In this document: positions 1 to 8,480 of the stretch, piece by piece
Layout of the letters: every line of letters begins with the position of its first letter
Position numbering within the stretch: the stretch's first letter is position 1
Source: Olleya aquimaris
GTDB taxonomy: Bacteria; Bacteroidota; Bacteroidia; Flavobacteriales; Flavobacteriaceae
Length of the DNA stretch: 64,000 bases
Direction: 5' to 3'
NCBI RefSeq assembly: GCF_003259525.1
Contig: NZ_QLLO01000009.1
Span: 62,001-126,000 of the forward strand
The notes under the pieces: generated by a model
What the model was told of the DNA's origin: nothing
The model's input: only the letters and a program-made list of their open reading frames with translations
The model's database searches: none
Program-made: the position numbers and the translations under genes

Positions 1-75
1 ATACAATTAAAAGTAATTTTATATGTTTCATAATAGGGCGTTTTTAAATGTTGTTAAATAGCTTATTTTTGAGTT

Positions 76-552
76 ATGTATCAAAAACAAGAGTCCTATA
101 CAATAGAAGAAGCAACTAAAAAGTTGGAACACTATTGTGCTTATCAAGAACGCTGTCACCAAGAGGTGAGACAAAAGCTAAAAAGCATGAATATGATACC
201 TGAGGCTTCAGATATTATTATAGTTCATCTTTTGGAACACAACTTTCTTAACGAAGAACGTTTTGCCAAAACATATACTAGAGGTAAGTTCAGAATTAAA
301 AAATGGGGTAAACGTCGAATCGCTCTTGAACTAAAACGAAAGGACATCTCCAAATTTAATGTAAACCAAGCACTTACAGAAATAGATGATGATGAGTATA
401 TCGACGTTTTTAATGATTTAGCCGAAAAAAAGGCTATTTCGTTAAAAGAGACCGACAAATACAAGAAAAAAAAGAAACTAATTGACTATTTATTATACAG
501 AGGTTGGGAGAGCCAATTGGTCTACGAAAAAGCAAATCAACTAATTAAATAA
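76..552 (+). CDS. recX: Regulatory protein RecX
   Basis: RecX binds RecA filaments and modulates recombination and SOS induction in the cytoplasm. The 158-residue product has the usual length and shows the tandem three-helix repeats: an N-terminal repeat with YCAYQERCHQEVRQKL (about residues 20-36), a central repeat with FLNEERFAKTYTRGKFRIKKWGKRRI (shown here as its key block FLNEERFA at about 57), and a C-terminal repeat with LIDYLLYRGW near 136-145. It is rich in Lys and Arg, as expected for a RecA/DNA-associated protein. The start is the only ATG near the conserved region. A TATTTTTG sequence at 64-71 lies so close that a leaderless or very short leader is possible. No recA is in view. Confidence 0.9.
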   Translation: MYQKQESYTIEEATKKLEHYCAYQERCHQEVRQKLKSMNMIPEASDIIIVHLLEHNFLNEERFAKTYTRGKFRIKKWGKRRIALELKRKDISKFNVNQALTEIDDDEYIDVFNDLAEKKAISLKETDKYKKKKKLIDYLLYRGWESQLVYEKANQLIK

Positions 553-556
553 GCAT

Positions 557-590
557 AAAAAAACCTTTCAATTGTAAAACTGAAAGGTTT
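557..590 (-). terminator. Rho-independent terminator after the DUF6646-like gene
   Basis: A perfect 10-bp stem (AAACCTTTCA / TGAAAGGTTT) with a 10-nt loop is followed, on the minus strand, by a run of T residues. It sits 24 bp past the stop of the minus-strand gene and between convergent genes. Confidence 0.75.
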
Positions 591-613
591 GTATCTAGTT
601 AATAATTATTGCT

Positions 614-1105
614 TTATAAATTAAACACAGCTCCAAAATTAACTGTAAATTGATTATGAATTTTTTCTGCAGCTGTTAACGCATCAGAATTATATTTGGC
701 AAAAGTGGTTCCAAATTCTGAGAAAATTCCAAATCCGCTAGAGAAAAAATAACGCATTCCTAAATGTCCACCAAAGTTTTTAGTACTTAGGCTAATCCCA
801 GGGTAAAGGTCAAAATTGTTATCTATATTTAATACACTACCTAAGTTGGCATTAAAACGTCCTTCAAGCTCAAAACGGTCAGAGAAATCTGCAGTCAATC
901 CATTGTTTAAGTTTAGCGCATAACCTGTAACCACACCTATAGAGATGTTTTCTCCTAAACCATAGTCGTAACTTAAGGTAATACCATTAACGTTATCTTG
1001 GATATTAGCACCAATTTGAAATTTTTGGTCGCCTTTACCTTCAAAAGATTGAGCTGTCGCAATTGTACTTACTAAAAGTGTGATAGCTAATAATATGTTT
1101 TTCAT
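614..1105 (-). CDS. Small outer-membrane beta-barrel protein, DUF6646-like
   Basis: The 163-residue product begins with a signal peptide ending in ATAQ (residues 1-19). The rest alternates polar and hydrophobic residues, typical of an eight-strand barrel, and ends in Phe-Asn-Leu, a usual outer-membrane C-terminus. The pattern of GxGDxKxQIGANIQ near the start and FGxHxGxRYFF near residue 115 matches the flavobacterial DUF6646 family as I recall it. It lies alone on the minus strand, convergent with recX, and has its own terminator. No catalytic motif is visible and the function is unknown. Confidence 0.75.
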   Translation of the reverse strand: MKNILLAITLLVSTIATAQSFEGKGDQKFQIGANIQDNVNGITLSYDYGLGENISIGVVTGYALNLNNGLTADFSDRFELEGRFNANLGSVLNIDNNFDLYPGISLSTKNFGGHLGMRYFFSSGFGIFSEFGTTFAKYNSDALTAAEKIHNQFTVNFGAVFNL

Positions 1106-1118
1106 CTTATTTGTTTTA

Positions 1119-1985
1119 TTAGTTTTTTAAATAATTGTTTGTATTTGTAATGGCTTTTTGGTTTTTCCAATCTATCCATTGTTGTCCTTTAATGCGTCGC
1201 ATTAAGTTGTCAAAATTACGCATTATAAATACATTGTAAATAGCTTTACCTAAATTTTTTGGGTTTCGCGCAATAGCTCGTAAACTCATTGAAAAACCAG
1301 GAGTCACATATTTCATGTAATGCCAATAGCCTTCTGGCATGTACAACACTTCACCATGGTTTAATTGACATTGCCACCCTTTGGCGTTTTGCAAGGCTGG
1401 CCACTTGCTAAAATCTGGATTAGAAAAGTCTATATCTTCGCGAGTGATTAAAGCGTGTGGAACTTTGTATAAGTGTTTGTTTTGTTTTTGATCGAATAGT
1501 ATAATTTGTTTTTCGCCTTCAAAATGAAAATGAAAAATATTAGCTAAATCTATATCATAATGCATAAAGGTATAGCTGTCGCGACCTCCAAAAAACAACA
1601 TGGGCAAGCCTTTCATTAAACGTAAACCAAAATCTGGAAAAGTAAAGTCTTTTTGTAATTGCGGGACTTCTTTTAAAATATTCCATAAAAATATTCTATA
1701 CTTAGTAGGCTCGCGTTTAAGCAAATCTACATACTCGCTCATTTTCATAGTTGCATGAGGCTCGTTAAATCCGTCTTTGTAATCTACTGGTCTATCGTCA
1801 TACAAAGGGACTGTCTTATCTCCAGCTATATCTTTTATGTAGTCCAAATTCCATTTAGAATAGGCTGGCCAATCTGATATAAACTGCTCAATAACTACAG
1901 GTTTTTGAGGCTTAAAATACTGTTTAAGAAAGTCCTGTTTAGTTATAGTTTTAACTCTGGGTATGTCCTGAAGATTTAATTTCAA
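1119..1985 (-). CDS. JmjC-like cupin_8 family protein (putative Fe(II)/2-oxoglutarate oxygenase)
   Basis: The 288 residues fit the cupin_8/JmjC fold. The iron-binding facial triad is visible as H142-Y-D144 (in MHYDIDLANIFHF) and a distal histidine near 222 (GYWHYMKYV). An N-terminal block with PVVIEQFISDWPA is typical of FIH-like proteins. Family members hydroxylate protein side chains or act on small molecules; the substrate here cannot be read from the sequence. The protein lacks a signal peptide, so it is probably cytoplasmic. It is 13 bp upstream of the DUF6646-like gene on the same strand, so the two may be co-transcribed. Confidence 0.8.
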   Translation of the reverse strand: MKLNLQDIPRVKTITKQDFLKQYFKPQKPVVIEQFISDWPAYSKWNLDYIKDIAGDKTVPLYDDRPVDYKDGFNEPHATMKMSEYVDLLKREPTKYRIFLWNILKEVPQLQKDFTFPDFGLRLMKGLPMLFFGGRDSYTFMHYDIDLANIFHFHFEGEKQIILFDQKQNKHLYKVPHALITREDIDFSNPDFSKWPALQNAKGWQCQLNHGEVLYMPEGYWHYMKYVTPGFSMSLRAIARNPKNLGKAIYNVFIMRNFDNLMRRIKGQQWIDWKNQKAITNTNNYLKN

Positions 1986-2053
1986 AGGTCAAAATTTAAA
2001 CGCCAAAGTTAATAAAACATGACCAAATGTTGTATTAAATATTATGTTACACT

Positions 2054-3871
2054 TTAGTTAAAGTTATAACGCATCCCAAATAGCACATTACTAGGAGGCA
2101 TTGGTGTAAAGCCAGTCTCAATATAATCTGCGTCAAAAATATTACTTGCAGTTACCGTAAATTCTGCTTGTTTTAATTTTACAATCAAAGAAGCATCCCA
2201 AACATTATAGCTTTGTCCTGTAGTACGCTCTGCGTGTTTGTAAACAATATTTTGTCTAACATTATTAAACAATTGTGTACTAAAACGAGTTGTAAAGTGG
2301 TGTTTTAATGTATTTAAAGAATAACGAGATAGCTCTTTGTTTTGATCGACTATATCATCTTCTAAAAAAGCATAACCAACTGCTAAGGTTTGATTAAAAT
2401 TATTAATCTTAAAACTATATGAGGTGTCAAATTCAAAACCTTTAGTGTTTACTTCAGTTATATTAGTTGCAGTATAAATAGTTTCTGTTGTGTTTGGTCT
2501 TAAATAATCAATTAAGTTTTTAGCATCTCTGTTAAATAAAGCAATGGAAGCAGAAAAGCTATTAGCATTATATTTAATACCAAGTTCTTGTGCAAATGCT
2601 TCTTCTGGTTCTAAATTGGCATTACCAGCAGTTCTAAAATCATTGTAAAATAAATCTGTATAAGTTGGTATTCTGTAAGTATAGCCAATGTTTCCGTAGA
2701 CTTTTAAATTTTTAGTTATTTGATATCCTAAGTCTAATCCAGGAAAAGCATGAAATTTAAAATCTGAAAAATAAGTAACAGCAATACCTGGAGTAATGTC
2801 TAATTTATCATCTAACAATTTAAATTGATGCTCTAAAAACAGGTTAGTCATAAAACGATTACGATTACCAAGATTGTTACTTCTTAAATATATTTTAGAT
2901 ATGTCAACTCCAAAACCAGTTACTCCAGCATTAGAAGTGTAAGAGGCGTTAACTTCAGCACCCATTTTATCTGTAATATGAAAGTTTCTAAAAAACGAAG
3001 GGTCGTCACGTCTTAATAAAAATAGATCTTGATTACGCTTCCAATACACGCGTGGTTTTATTTTAAATTTTGCGGTATTAAAAGTGGTTGTAAACCCTAT
3101 TAAACTGTTTTGGGTTTCTTCGTATTCATTAAAAGTAGGGTTGGTGGTATAAAAATTTTCTGCACCAAATTTACGGTCAAAGAACGTTGCAATTAGCTCA
3201 ATAGGTTGCGCGTTTTTATTAAAGGTACTTTTTAAAAAGTAGTTAGAATTATCGTAATCTGAATTATTGCGATAACCCTCAGAAGTCAATTTACCAACAT
3301 GAACTATATGTGAAGAATTGTCTAATTCTGTTCCAACCGTAACAGACCCGTTTAATTGATTAAAAGAGCCTGTTTCTACATTTGCAGAGACTGTATTTGT
3401 TAACGATTTTTTAGTCACTATATTAATAGCTCCAGTAAACGCATTTTGTCCAAACACACGTGCAGCAGGACCTTTTATAATCTCGATACGTTCTATAACT
3501 TCAATTGGTAATGCAGCATTCATTGTGTGGTGACCTGTTTGTGCATCGTCCATTTTAATTCCATCAATTAACAATAAAGTTTGGTCAAAACCACCACCTC
3601 TAATATGTAAATCGGCTTGACTACCAGCAGTTCCACGACGTCTAATATCCACTCCTGCTACCTGTTGCAATAAATCCGCAACGTTGGTGGCTGCACTATT
3701 TTTAATGTCTGAGGACGAAATAACTGTAATGGTTCTAGAGTTTTCTTTAAAAGGAAGGTCTATTCTGGAAGACGTAATTATTACAGAGTCTAATTGTTGT
3801 TGCTGTAAGTCTTGAGCTTGTGACAATACACTAAATAGAGCTAGAATAATAAATAAAGATGTTAATTTCAT
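2054..3871 (-). CDS. TonB-dependent outer-membrane receptor, BtuB/FecA-like
   Basis: The 605-residue protein has a signal peptide (cleavage after QAQ, about residue 20), a plug domain with the typical LLQQVAGVDIRRRG and IRGGGFDQTLLLIDGIKMDD blocks (about 65-110), then a 22-strand type barrel ending in RYNFN. There is no N-terminal carboxypeptidase-like domain, unlike the other two receptors in this window. The size and plug resemble vitamin B12 and small-ligand receptors, but no cobalamin riboswitch fits in the 78-bp upstream gap. The divergent neighbour is a MocR-type regulator, which may control it. The transported ligand is unknown. Confidence 0.88.
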   Translation of the reverse strand: MKLTSLFIILALFSVLSQAQDLQQQQLDSVIITSSRIDLPFKENSRTITVISSSDIKNSAATNVADLLQQVAGVDIRRRGTAGSQADLHIRGGGFDQTLLLIDGIKMDDAQTGHHTMNAALPIEVIERIEIIKGPAARVFGQNAFTGAINIVTKKSLTNTVSANVETGSFNQLNGSVTVGTELDNSSHIVHVGKLTSEGYRNNSDYDNSNYFLKSTFNKNAQPIELIATFFDRKFGAENFYTTNPTFNEYEETQNSLIGFTTTFNTAKFKIKPRVYWKRNQDLFLLRRDDPSFFRNFHITDKMGAEVNASYTSNAGVTGFGVDISKIYLRSNNLGNRNRFMTNLFLEHQFKLLDDKLDITPGIAVTYFSDFKFHAFPGLDLGYQITKNLKVYGNIGYTYRIPTYTDLFYNDFRTAGNANLEPEEAFAQELGIKYNANSFSASIALFNRDAKNLIDYLRPNTTETIYTATNITEVNTKGFEFDTSYSFKINNFNQTLAVGYAFLEDDIVDQNKELSRYSLNTLKHHFTTRFSTQLFNNVRQNIVYKHAERTTGQSYNVWDASLIVKLKQAEFTVTASNIFDADYIETGFTPMPPSNVLFGMRYNFN

Positions 3872-3909
3872 AATTAAAAGTATTGGTGTTTTTTAACGCT
3901 GCAAAATTC

Positions 3910-3917
3910 GTAACTTT
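3910..3917 (+). promoter_or_regulatory. Possible -7 element for the MocR-type gene
   Basis: TAACTTTC matches the Bacteroidota -7 consensus TAnnTTTG at all but the last base, 33 bp before the MocR start. On the other strand of this 78-bp gap GAATTTTG is an equally imperfect match serving the receptor gene. Both are weak calls. Confidence 0.3.
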
Positions 3918-3949
3918 CCGGATCACTAAAATAGTCCAGTTTTAAAACA

Positions 3950-5443
3950 ATGAGTAGTCCGGTTGATGAAATTTTAAAAAAATTAATTCATTTTGAAAAA
4001 TCACTTAATACTTATATTTATATTCAAATAGCACAACAAATCTGTAACGCTATACAACGCGGATATATTCCTGAAGGAACTGCCTTACCAGGAACAAGAA
4101 AATTAAGTGAATTATTATCTATTAACAGAAATACAGCAGTAGCAGTTTATGACGAGCTTGCCTCTCAAGGTTGGGTAGATATTGTAGCCAATAAGGGGAC
4201 TTTTGTGTTAAAGCCAGAACAAAAAACAGCTGCAATTAAAGCAACTAGTCAGGGTTTTGATAAATTGAAAACGTATCCTAAAACTTCAGGATTTTCGTTT
4301 CAATCGTCGTTTAATTTGGCGTCTACTGAAGAGTTTTCGGTTAGTAAGTATGTAATTAATGATGGACAACCCGATTTAAGACTTCATCCAACGCATCAGT
4401 TTTCAAAATGGTATAGTGCTTCAATGAAGCGTGGATCATTAATTTCAAAATGGAATCAAACCCAAGAGCAATCATATAAAACTTTTAGTACGCAGTTATG
4501 TAACTATTTAAATGCCACTAGAGGCTTTCATATAAAACCAGAAAATATTTTAAGTACACGTAGTACAGAGATGAGTCTGTACATAATTTCTCAGCTATTA
4601 ATACAAAAAAATGATATTGTATTGGTTGGTCATTTAAGTCATTATAAGTCAAATATGATTTTTCAACAAGCAGGAGCTACAATACAAACTATCCCTGTAG
4701 ATGACCATGGAATTGATGTAGATTTTATTGAAAAAAACTATACAAAAAACAGTATTAGAGCTGTGTATGTTTGTGCACACAGACAATATCCAACAACAGT
4801 CACGCTTATTGCAGAACGACGTTTAAAATTATTACAGTTAGCAAAAGCATATAATTTTGCCATTATTGAAGACGACTTTGACTACGATTTCCAGTTTAAT
4901 GGCTCTGCTATGTTACCTATGGCTAGTGCAGATGGACATGGTGTTGTTATTTACTTAGGGCGATTAGGGCAATCTTTTTTTCCTAGCTTCCAAATAGGGT
5001 TTGTTGTGGCTCCAGAAAACATTATTAACGAGGCTAAAAACTACTTGCAAATACTAGATAAACAAGGTGATTTAATTCAAAAACAAATTTTATCCGAGCT
5101 TATAGATGAAGGTGAAATACATCGATTAATTAAAAAAAACATAACTATTTATAAGCAAAGACGCGATGTTTTATGTGATTGTTTATCGACGCATTTTAAA
5201 AATGAAGCCACTTGGCAAGTCCCAGATGGTGGATTAGCAATTTGGTTAAATTTTAACTCTAATTTGTCACTTATTAAACTAGCAGAAAAGGCTAAAGTAT
5301 ACGACTTGTTTTTACCTAAAACCATATTGTATCAAAGCAAAACAATTTGTGCCATTAGGTTAGGATTTGGGCATTTAAACAAGGATGAAATAGAAAATGT
5401 AGTTACAATTTTAAAACAAGCTTTTGATGAGGTTAAAGAATAA
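3950..5443 (+). CDS. MocR/GntR-type regulator with a degenerate aminotransferase domain
   Basis: The 497-residue protein has an N-terminal GntR winged helix (about 15-90, with PGTRKLSELLSINRNTAVAVYDEL) and a C-terminal fold-type I aminotransferase domain, as in GabR and PdxR. The PLP-site region is recognisable: AHRQYPTTVTL and IIEDDFDYDF are present. The segment normally reading G-x-x-S-K-x-x-FP reads G-R-L-G-Q-S-F-FP here, placing Gln at residue 341 (codon 4970-4972) where the PLP-binding lysine should be. It probably cannot form the internal aldimine. It is divergent from a TonB receptor across 78 bp, suggesting that the receptor is its target. Confidence 0.85.
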   Translation: MSSPVDEILKKLIHFEKSLNTYIYIQIAQQICNAIQRGYIPEGTALPGTRKLSELLSINRNTAVAVYDELASQGWVDIVANKGTFVLKPEQKTAAIKATSQGFDKLKTYPKTSGFSFQSSFNLASTEEFSVSKYVINDGQPDLRLHPTHQFSKWYSASMKRGSLISKWNQTQEQSYKTFSTQLCNYLNATRGFHIKPENILSTRSTEMSLYIISQLLIQKNDIVLVGHLSHYKSNMIFQQAGATIQTIPVDDHGIDVDFIEKNYTKNSIRAVYVCAHRQYPTTVTLIAERRLKLLQLAKAYNFAIIEDDFDYDFQFNGSAMLPMASADGHGVVIYLGRLGQSFFPSFQIGFVVAPENIINEAKNYLQILDKQGDLIQKQILSELIDEGEIHRLIKKNITIYKQRRDVLCDCLSTHFKNEATWQVPDGGLAIWLNFNSNLSLIKLAEKAKVYDLFLPKTILYQSKTICAIRLGFGHLNKDEIENVVTILKQAFDEVKE

Positions 5444-5454
5444 ATACAAGTTTG

Positions 5455-5868
5455 TTATTTTATATCAAACTCTGTATTACAATTGTCACATCTATATTTA
5501 TCTTTAGAGTAAAAAGGAAGTGTACCTGCAATAAAACCAAAAACAAAAGCAAAAAAAGATTTAAAATCTTTAATGGTAGAAAACATAGCAACTTCCTGAC
5601 TATTGCAATTTGGGCAATGTATGGCATTGCCATTATCGTCTACCGAGTATCTATTAATAGTTTCTAAAATATGCTGCGCCTGCATGGCATCTTTAGATAA
5701 TACTTTAAGCTTAACGCCTCCAATTGCGTTACTAACTAAAGGATCTGTATCAATAGTTAAGTTATCACTTAAAAACACCTGAATGCCTTCAGACTCTAGA
5801 CGTCCTTTTATAATTTGTGCTTCAGATGAATACTGAAATTTAGCAATGGTTTTAAAAGTTTGAGACAT
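5455..5868 (-). CDS. DUF2007 domain protein with a C-terminal zinc ribbon
   Basis: I take the ATG at 5868 as the start, giving 137 residues beginning MSQTFKTIAKF; an upstream ATG at 5913 would add 15 residues unlike the family. The N-terminal part (about 5-70) is the DUF2007 signal-transducing-like fold, related to PII-type alpha/beta proteins. It is followed by CPNC and CDNC pairs (about 83-86 and 127-130) that form a zinc ribbon interrupted by a hydrophobic segment (FFAFVFGFIAGTLPF), likely one membrane pass. The gene is convergent with the MocR gene and 11 bp from its end. Function unknown. Confidence 0.72.
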   Translation of the reverse strand: MSQTFKTIAKFQYSSEAQIIKGRLESEGIQVFLSDNLTIDTDPLVSNAIGGVKLKVLSKDAMQAQHILETINRYSVDDNGNAIHCPNCNSQEVAMFSTIKDFKSFFAFVFGFIAGTLPFYSKDKYRCDNCNTEFDIK

Positions 5869-5946
5869 AATATTACAAGCTTGTTTTTGTAAATATATTA
5901 ATATGAAATTCAAAAATTATGTATATTTTTAAGTAAACTTTGTAAG

Positions 5947-6498
5947 ATGTCTGCTTTAATAACCTATCATAGGGCAACTACGAAAACAGAACTTGAAGAA
6001 ATCTTAAGCCTTCAAGCACAAAACTTACGTCATATTATATCAGAAGAAGAAAAACAAAAAGAAGGCTTTGTAACCTTACAACATGATTTTGAGATTTTAA
6101 AAAAAATGAATGATGCTTGCGCGCATTGTATTGCCAAACAAGATGGTAAAGTTGTAGGATACGCTTTATCTATGTTACAAGATTTTAAACACCAAATCCC
6201 TTTGTTAGTCCCTATGTTTAAAGAAATAGATAAGACCATTAAAGCACAACACTTATCTACTAATTACATAGCAATGGGTCAGATTTGTGTTGATAAAAAT
6301 GTTAGAGGTCAAGGTGTTTTTAGAGGGTTGTATCGTTATATGGCAGACCAACTAAAAGATAGTTTTGATGCCATTATCACAGAGGTTGATACCAAAAACA
6401 AACGTTCGTCCCAAGCACATCAAGCGGTTGGTTTTAAAGTAATAAAAAACTACACCTCCAATAACCAATTTTGGGAAATTATTAGCTTAGAGATTTAA
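5947..6498 (+). CDS. GNAT family N-acetyltransferase
   Basis: The 183-residue product carries the acetyl-CoA-binding motif of the GNAT fold: QICVDKNVRGQGVFRGLY (about 113-130), matching the R/Q-x-x-G-x-G/A loop, preceded by VVGYALSML on the central beta-strand and followed by EVDTKNKRSSQAHQAVGF, typical of motif B. The acceptor molecule cannot be inferred. It lies 77 bp upstream of umuC and could be transcribed separately. Confidence 0.82.
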   Translation: MSALITYHRATTKTELEEILSLQAQNLRHIISEEEKQKEGFVTLQHDFEILKKMNDACAHCIAKQDGKVVGYALSMLQDFKHQIPLLVPMFKEIDKTIKAQHLSTNYIAMGQICVDKNVRGQGVFRGLYRYMADQLKDSFDAIITEVDTKNKRSSQAHQAVGFKVIKNYTSNNQFWEIISLEI

Positions 6499-6575
6499 AA
6501 AGCACATCTAAATTTTAACACAATTGTTTAAAAATTTTACAAAAAGTAATTTTCTTTTGTTGTAATTTTACACAT

Positions 6576-7835
6576 ATGTTTGCATTAGTAGATTGTAATA
6601 ATTTTTATGCCTCTTGCGAGCGTGTTTTTAACCCTAATTTAGAAGGAAAACCAGTCGCTATTTTAAGTAATAACGATGGTTGTGTTATCGCACGTAGTGA
6701 TCAGGCAAAAGCATTGGGTTTGCCAATGGGAGCGCCTATTTTTAAATGGGAATCCTTTTGTAAAGCTAACAATATCCACGTGTTGTCATCCAATTACCCA
6801 TTGTATGGCGATATGAGTAGTCGTGTCATGTCCATACTTAAACAATTTACTCCAGATGTTGAAGTGTATAGTATAGACGAGTCCTTTTTAGAATTTAAAG
6901 GTTTTGAGCATTATAATTTAAACACCTATGGTCAAAGCATTCGAAAACGCGTTAAAAAATGGACAGGTATTCCAACATCTGTTGGAATTGCACCGACAAA
7001 AGCACTTAGTAAAATTGCAAATAAAATTGCACGAAAATTTCCAACACAAACTAAAGGTGTTTACGTTATCGATACCGAAGATAAACGTATCAAAGCTCTA
7101 AAATGGACTAAAATTGAAGACATTTGGGGCATTGGAAGACAACTTGCAAAACGATTAATAGCAAAAGGGTGTACAAACGCATTAGATTTTACACAACTAC
7201 CAGACCAATGGGTAAAAAGCAATTTTTCGGTAGTAGAATCTAGGTTAAAACGCGATTTAGAAGGTATTCCAACACTACAGTTGGATGAGAATGGTCAAGA
7301 CAAAAAAATGATAGCTACTACGCGTAGTTTTGATTACAGTTACTCTGATATTAACTACATCAAAGAGCGTGTCTCTACCTTTGCCACACGGTGTGCAGAA
7401 AAACTAAGACAACAAGGTTCTGGCTGTCACGTTATAATCGTATTACTTAGTAGTGATAGGCATAAAAAAACGCTAGAACAACATCGCGCAAGTGTTACTA
7501 TTAATTTATCTTTTCCTACTAATTCATCTTTAACAATAAGTAATTGTGCAGTTAAAGCAGTAATGTCTATCTTTAAAAAAGGAATAAAGTATAAAAGAGC
7601 AGGAGTTATTGTTTCAGGCTTAGTACCAGTAAACAATTACCAACTTAACATTTTTGAATCAGAAAACCCAAAACACGTTCCTTTAATGCAATCTATAGAT
7701 AGATTAAATAGTAAATTTAGAGGCGATAAAATAAAAATAGGAAACCAAGATTTACAACGTACTTGGAAAATGCGTCAAGAACGCCTATCACCAAAATATA
7801 CCACCAATATTAACGATATTATAGTAGTAAAATAA
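6576..7835 (+). CDS. umuC: Error-prone DNA polymerase V subunit UmuC (Y family)
   Basis: This 419-residue Y-family polymerase performs translesion synthesis after DNA damage. Motif I, FALVDCNNFYASCERVF (residues 2-18), carries the first catalytic Asp, and YSIDESFLEF near residue 105 carries the catalytic Asp-Glu pair. A helix-hairpin-helix (WGIGRQLAKRLIAKG, about 188) and the little-finger region follow, then the UmuC-specific C-terminal domain. The length equals the family norm. umuD lies downstream rather than upstream, the reverse of the usual order, with a palindromic element in the 127-bp gap. Confidence 0.93.
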   Translation: MFALVDCNNFYASCERVFNPNLEGKPVAILSNNDGCVIARSDQAKALGLPMGAPIFKWESFCKANNIHVLSSNYPLYGDMSSRVMSILKQFTPDVEVYSIDESFLEFKGFEHYNLNTYGQSIRKRVKKWTGIPTSVGIAPTKALSKIANKIARKFPTQTKGVYVIDTEDKRIKALKWTKIEDIWGIGRQLAKRLIAKGCTNALDFTQLPDQWVKSNFSVVESRLKRDLEGIPTLQLDENGQDKKMIATTRSFDYSYSDINYIKERVSTFATRCAEKLRQQGSGCHVIIVLLSSDRHKKTLEQHRASVTINLSFPTNSSLTISNCAVKAVMSIFKKGIKYKRAGVIVSGLVPVNNYQLNIFESENPKHVPLMQSIDRLNSKFRGDKIKIGNQDLQRTWKMRQERLSPKYTTNINDIIVVK

Positions 7836-7853
7836 ATAAAATATAAATAATTT

Positions 7854-7934
7854 GGGCGTTACCTAAAGGTCGGGCTTTCCGTTATATCTTTTTTGCCAAA
7901 AAGCAAAAAAGGATGTCACTGCAATCCCTAACGC
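7854..7934. repeat. Palindromic intergenic element between umuC and umuD
   Basis: Nested dyads are visible: GCGTTA (7856-7861) pairs with TAACGC (7929-7934), and an inner stem CTTTTTTGC / GCAAAAAAG (7889-7897 / 7903-7911) encloses a short loop. Between them are the blocks GGTCGGGCTTTCCG and CAATCCCTAACGCG. From memory, similar GGGCGTT...CGGGCT...ATCCCTAACGC elements are dispersed in flavobacterial genomes; no second copy is present in this window. The origin and function are unknown. Confidence 0.6.
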
Positions 7935-7962
7935 GCTCATCAGCCAATAAAAAGCTTTAGCC

Positions 7963-8403
7963 ATGATAGCACACAAATCAGGAAGTTTAACTTTCTTCAC
8001 ACCAGAAACTGTAGACAATGCTGCAGGACAGTTTTTTGATACAGGTATTTCGGCAGGATTCCCATCTCCAGCAGAAGATTTTAAAGAGCAACGCTTGTCT
8101 CTAGACGAAGAATTAGTCAAAAATAAAGAAGCCACCTTTTACGCAAAAGTTAGTGGACAATCTATGATAGGAGCAGGATTAGACGATAATGATTTACTAG
8201 TTATAGATCGTAGTTTAGAACCAGCTAATAATAAAATAGCAGTTTGTTTTTTAGACGGAGAATTTACTGTAAAACGTTTACGTGTTTCTAAAGATGAGGT
8301 ATGGTTACAGCCAGAAAATCCTAATTATCCAATTATAAAAATAACAGAAGAAAACGACTTTCTAATCTGGGGAATTGTTACTAATGTGATTAAAAAGGTA
8401 TAG
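7963..8403 (+). CDS. umuD: UmuD-like autoproteolytic S24 peptidase
   Basis: The 146-residue product is the accessory subunit of DNA polymerase V; RecA-stimulated self-cleavage activates it. The cleavage site is visible as A31-G32 in ISAGFPSPAED. The catalytic Ser is S67 in GQSMIGAG and the Lys is K104 in FTVKRL, the Ser-Lys dyad of the LexA/UmuD family. No DNA-binding domain precedes it, which separates it from LexA. It follows umuC on the same strand with a 127-bp gap that holds a palindromic element, so it may have its own promoter. Confidence 0.9.
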   Translation: MIAHKSGSLTFFTPETVDNAAGQFFDTGISAGFPSPAEDFKEQRLSLDEELVKNKEATFYAKVSGQSMIGAGLDDNDLLVIDRSLEPANNKIAVCFLDGEFTVKRLRVSKDEVWLQPENPNYPIIKITEENDFLIWGIVTNVIKKV

Positions 8404-8424
8404 TTATTATTAAAAAATAAAGCA

Positions 8425-8460
8425 CAAAAAAAACGCGAAGCAACTGCTTCGCGTTTTTTT
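8425..8460. terminator. Bidirectional terminator between umuD and atpC
   Basis: A perfect 10-bp GC-rich stem (AACGCGAAGC / GCTTCGCGTT) with a 4-nt loop is flanked by an A run on the left and a T run on the right, so it can end both umuD (plus) and atpC (minus). Confidence 0.88.
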
Positions 8461-8480
8461 GTTATAATGTAAGTAAGGTA

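Noticed and set aside
64-71. TATTTTTG as the promoter of recX
   Set aside because: It ends 4 bp before the ATG, which would require a leaderless mRNA; there is no matching -33 element, so it is not called as a feature.
2054-3949. Cobalamin riboswitch before the BtuB-like receptor
   Set aside because: The upstream gap is 78 bp, too short for the element, and no B12-box-like sequence is seen.
5452-5667. 71-codon plus-strand ORF with a hydrophobic start
   Set aside because: It is the antisense shadow of the DUF2007 gene, whose CxxC pairs are conserved.
7854-7934. Integron attC site
   Set aside because: The outer arms have GCGTTA/TAACGC, but the GTTRRRY and RYYYAAC core sites are not met, and no integrase is in view.
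7863-8135. 90-codon minus-strand ORF over the umu palindrome and the start of umuD
   Set aside because: It is the antisense of umuD and of the palindromic element, with no signal or domain of its own.
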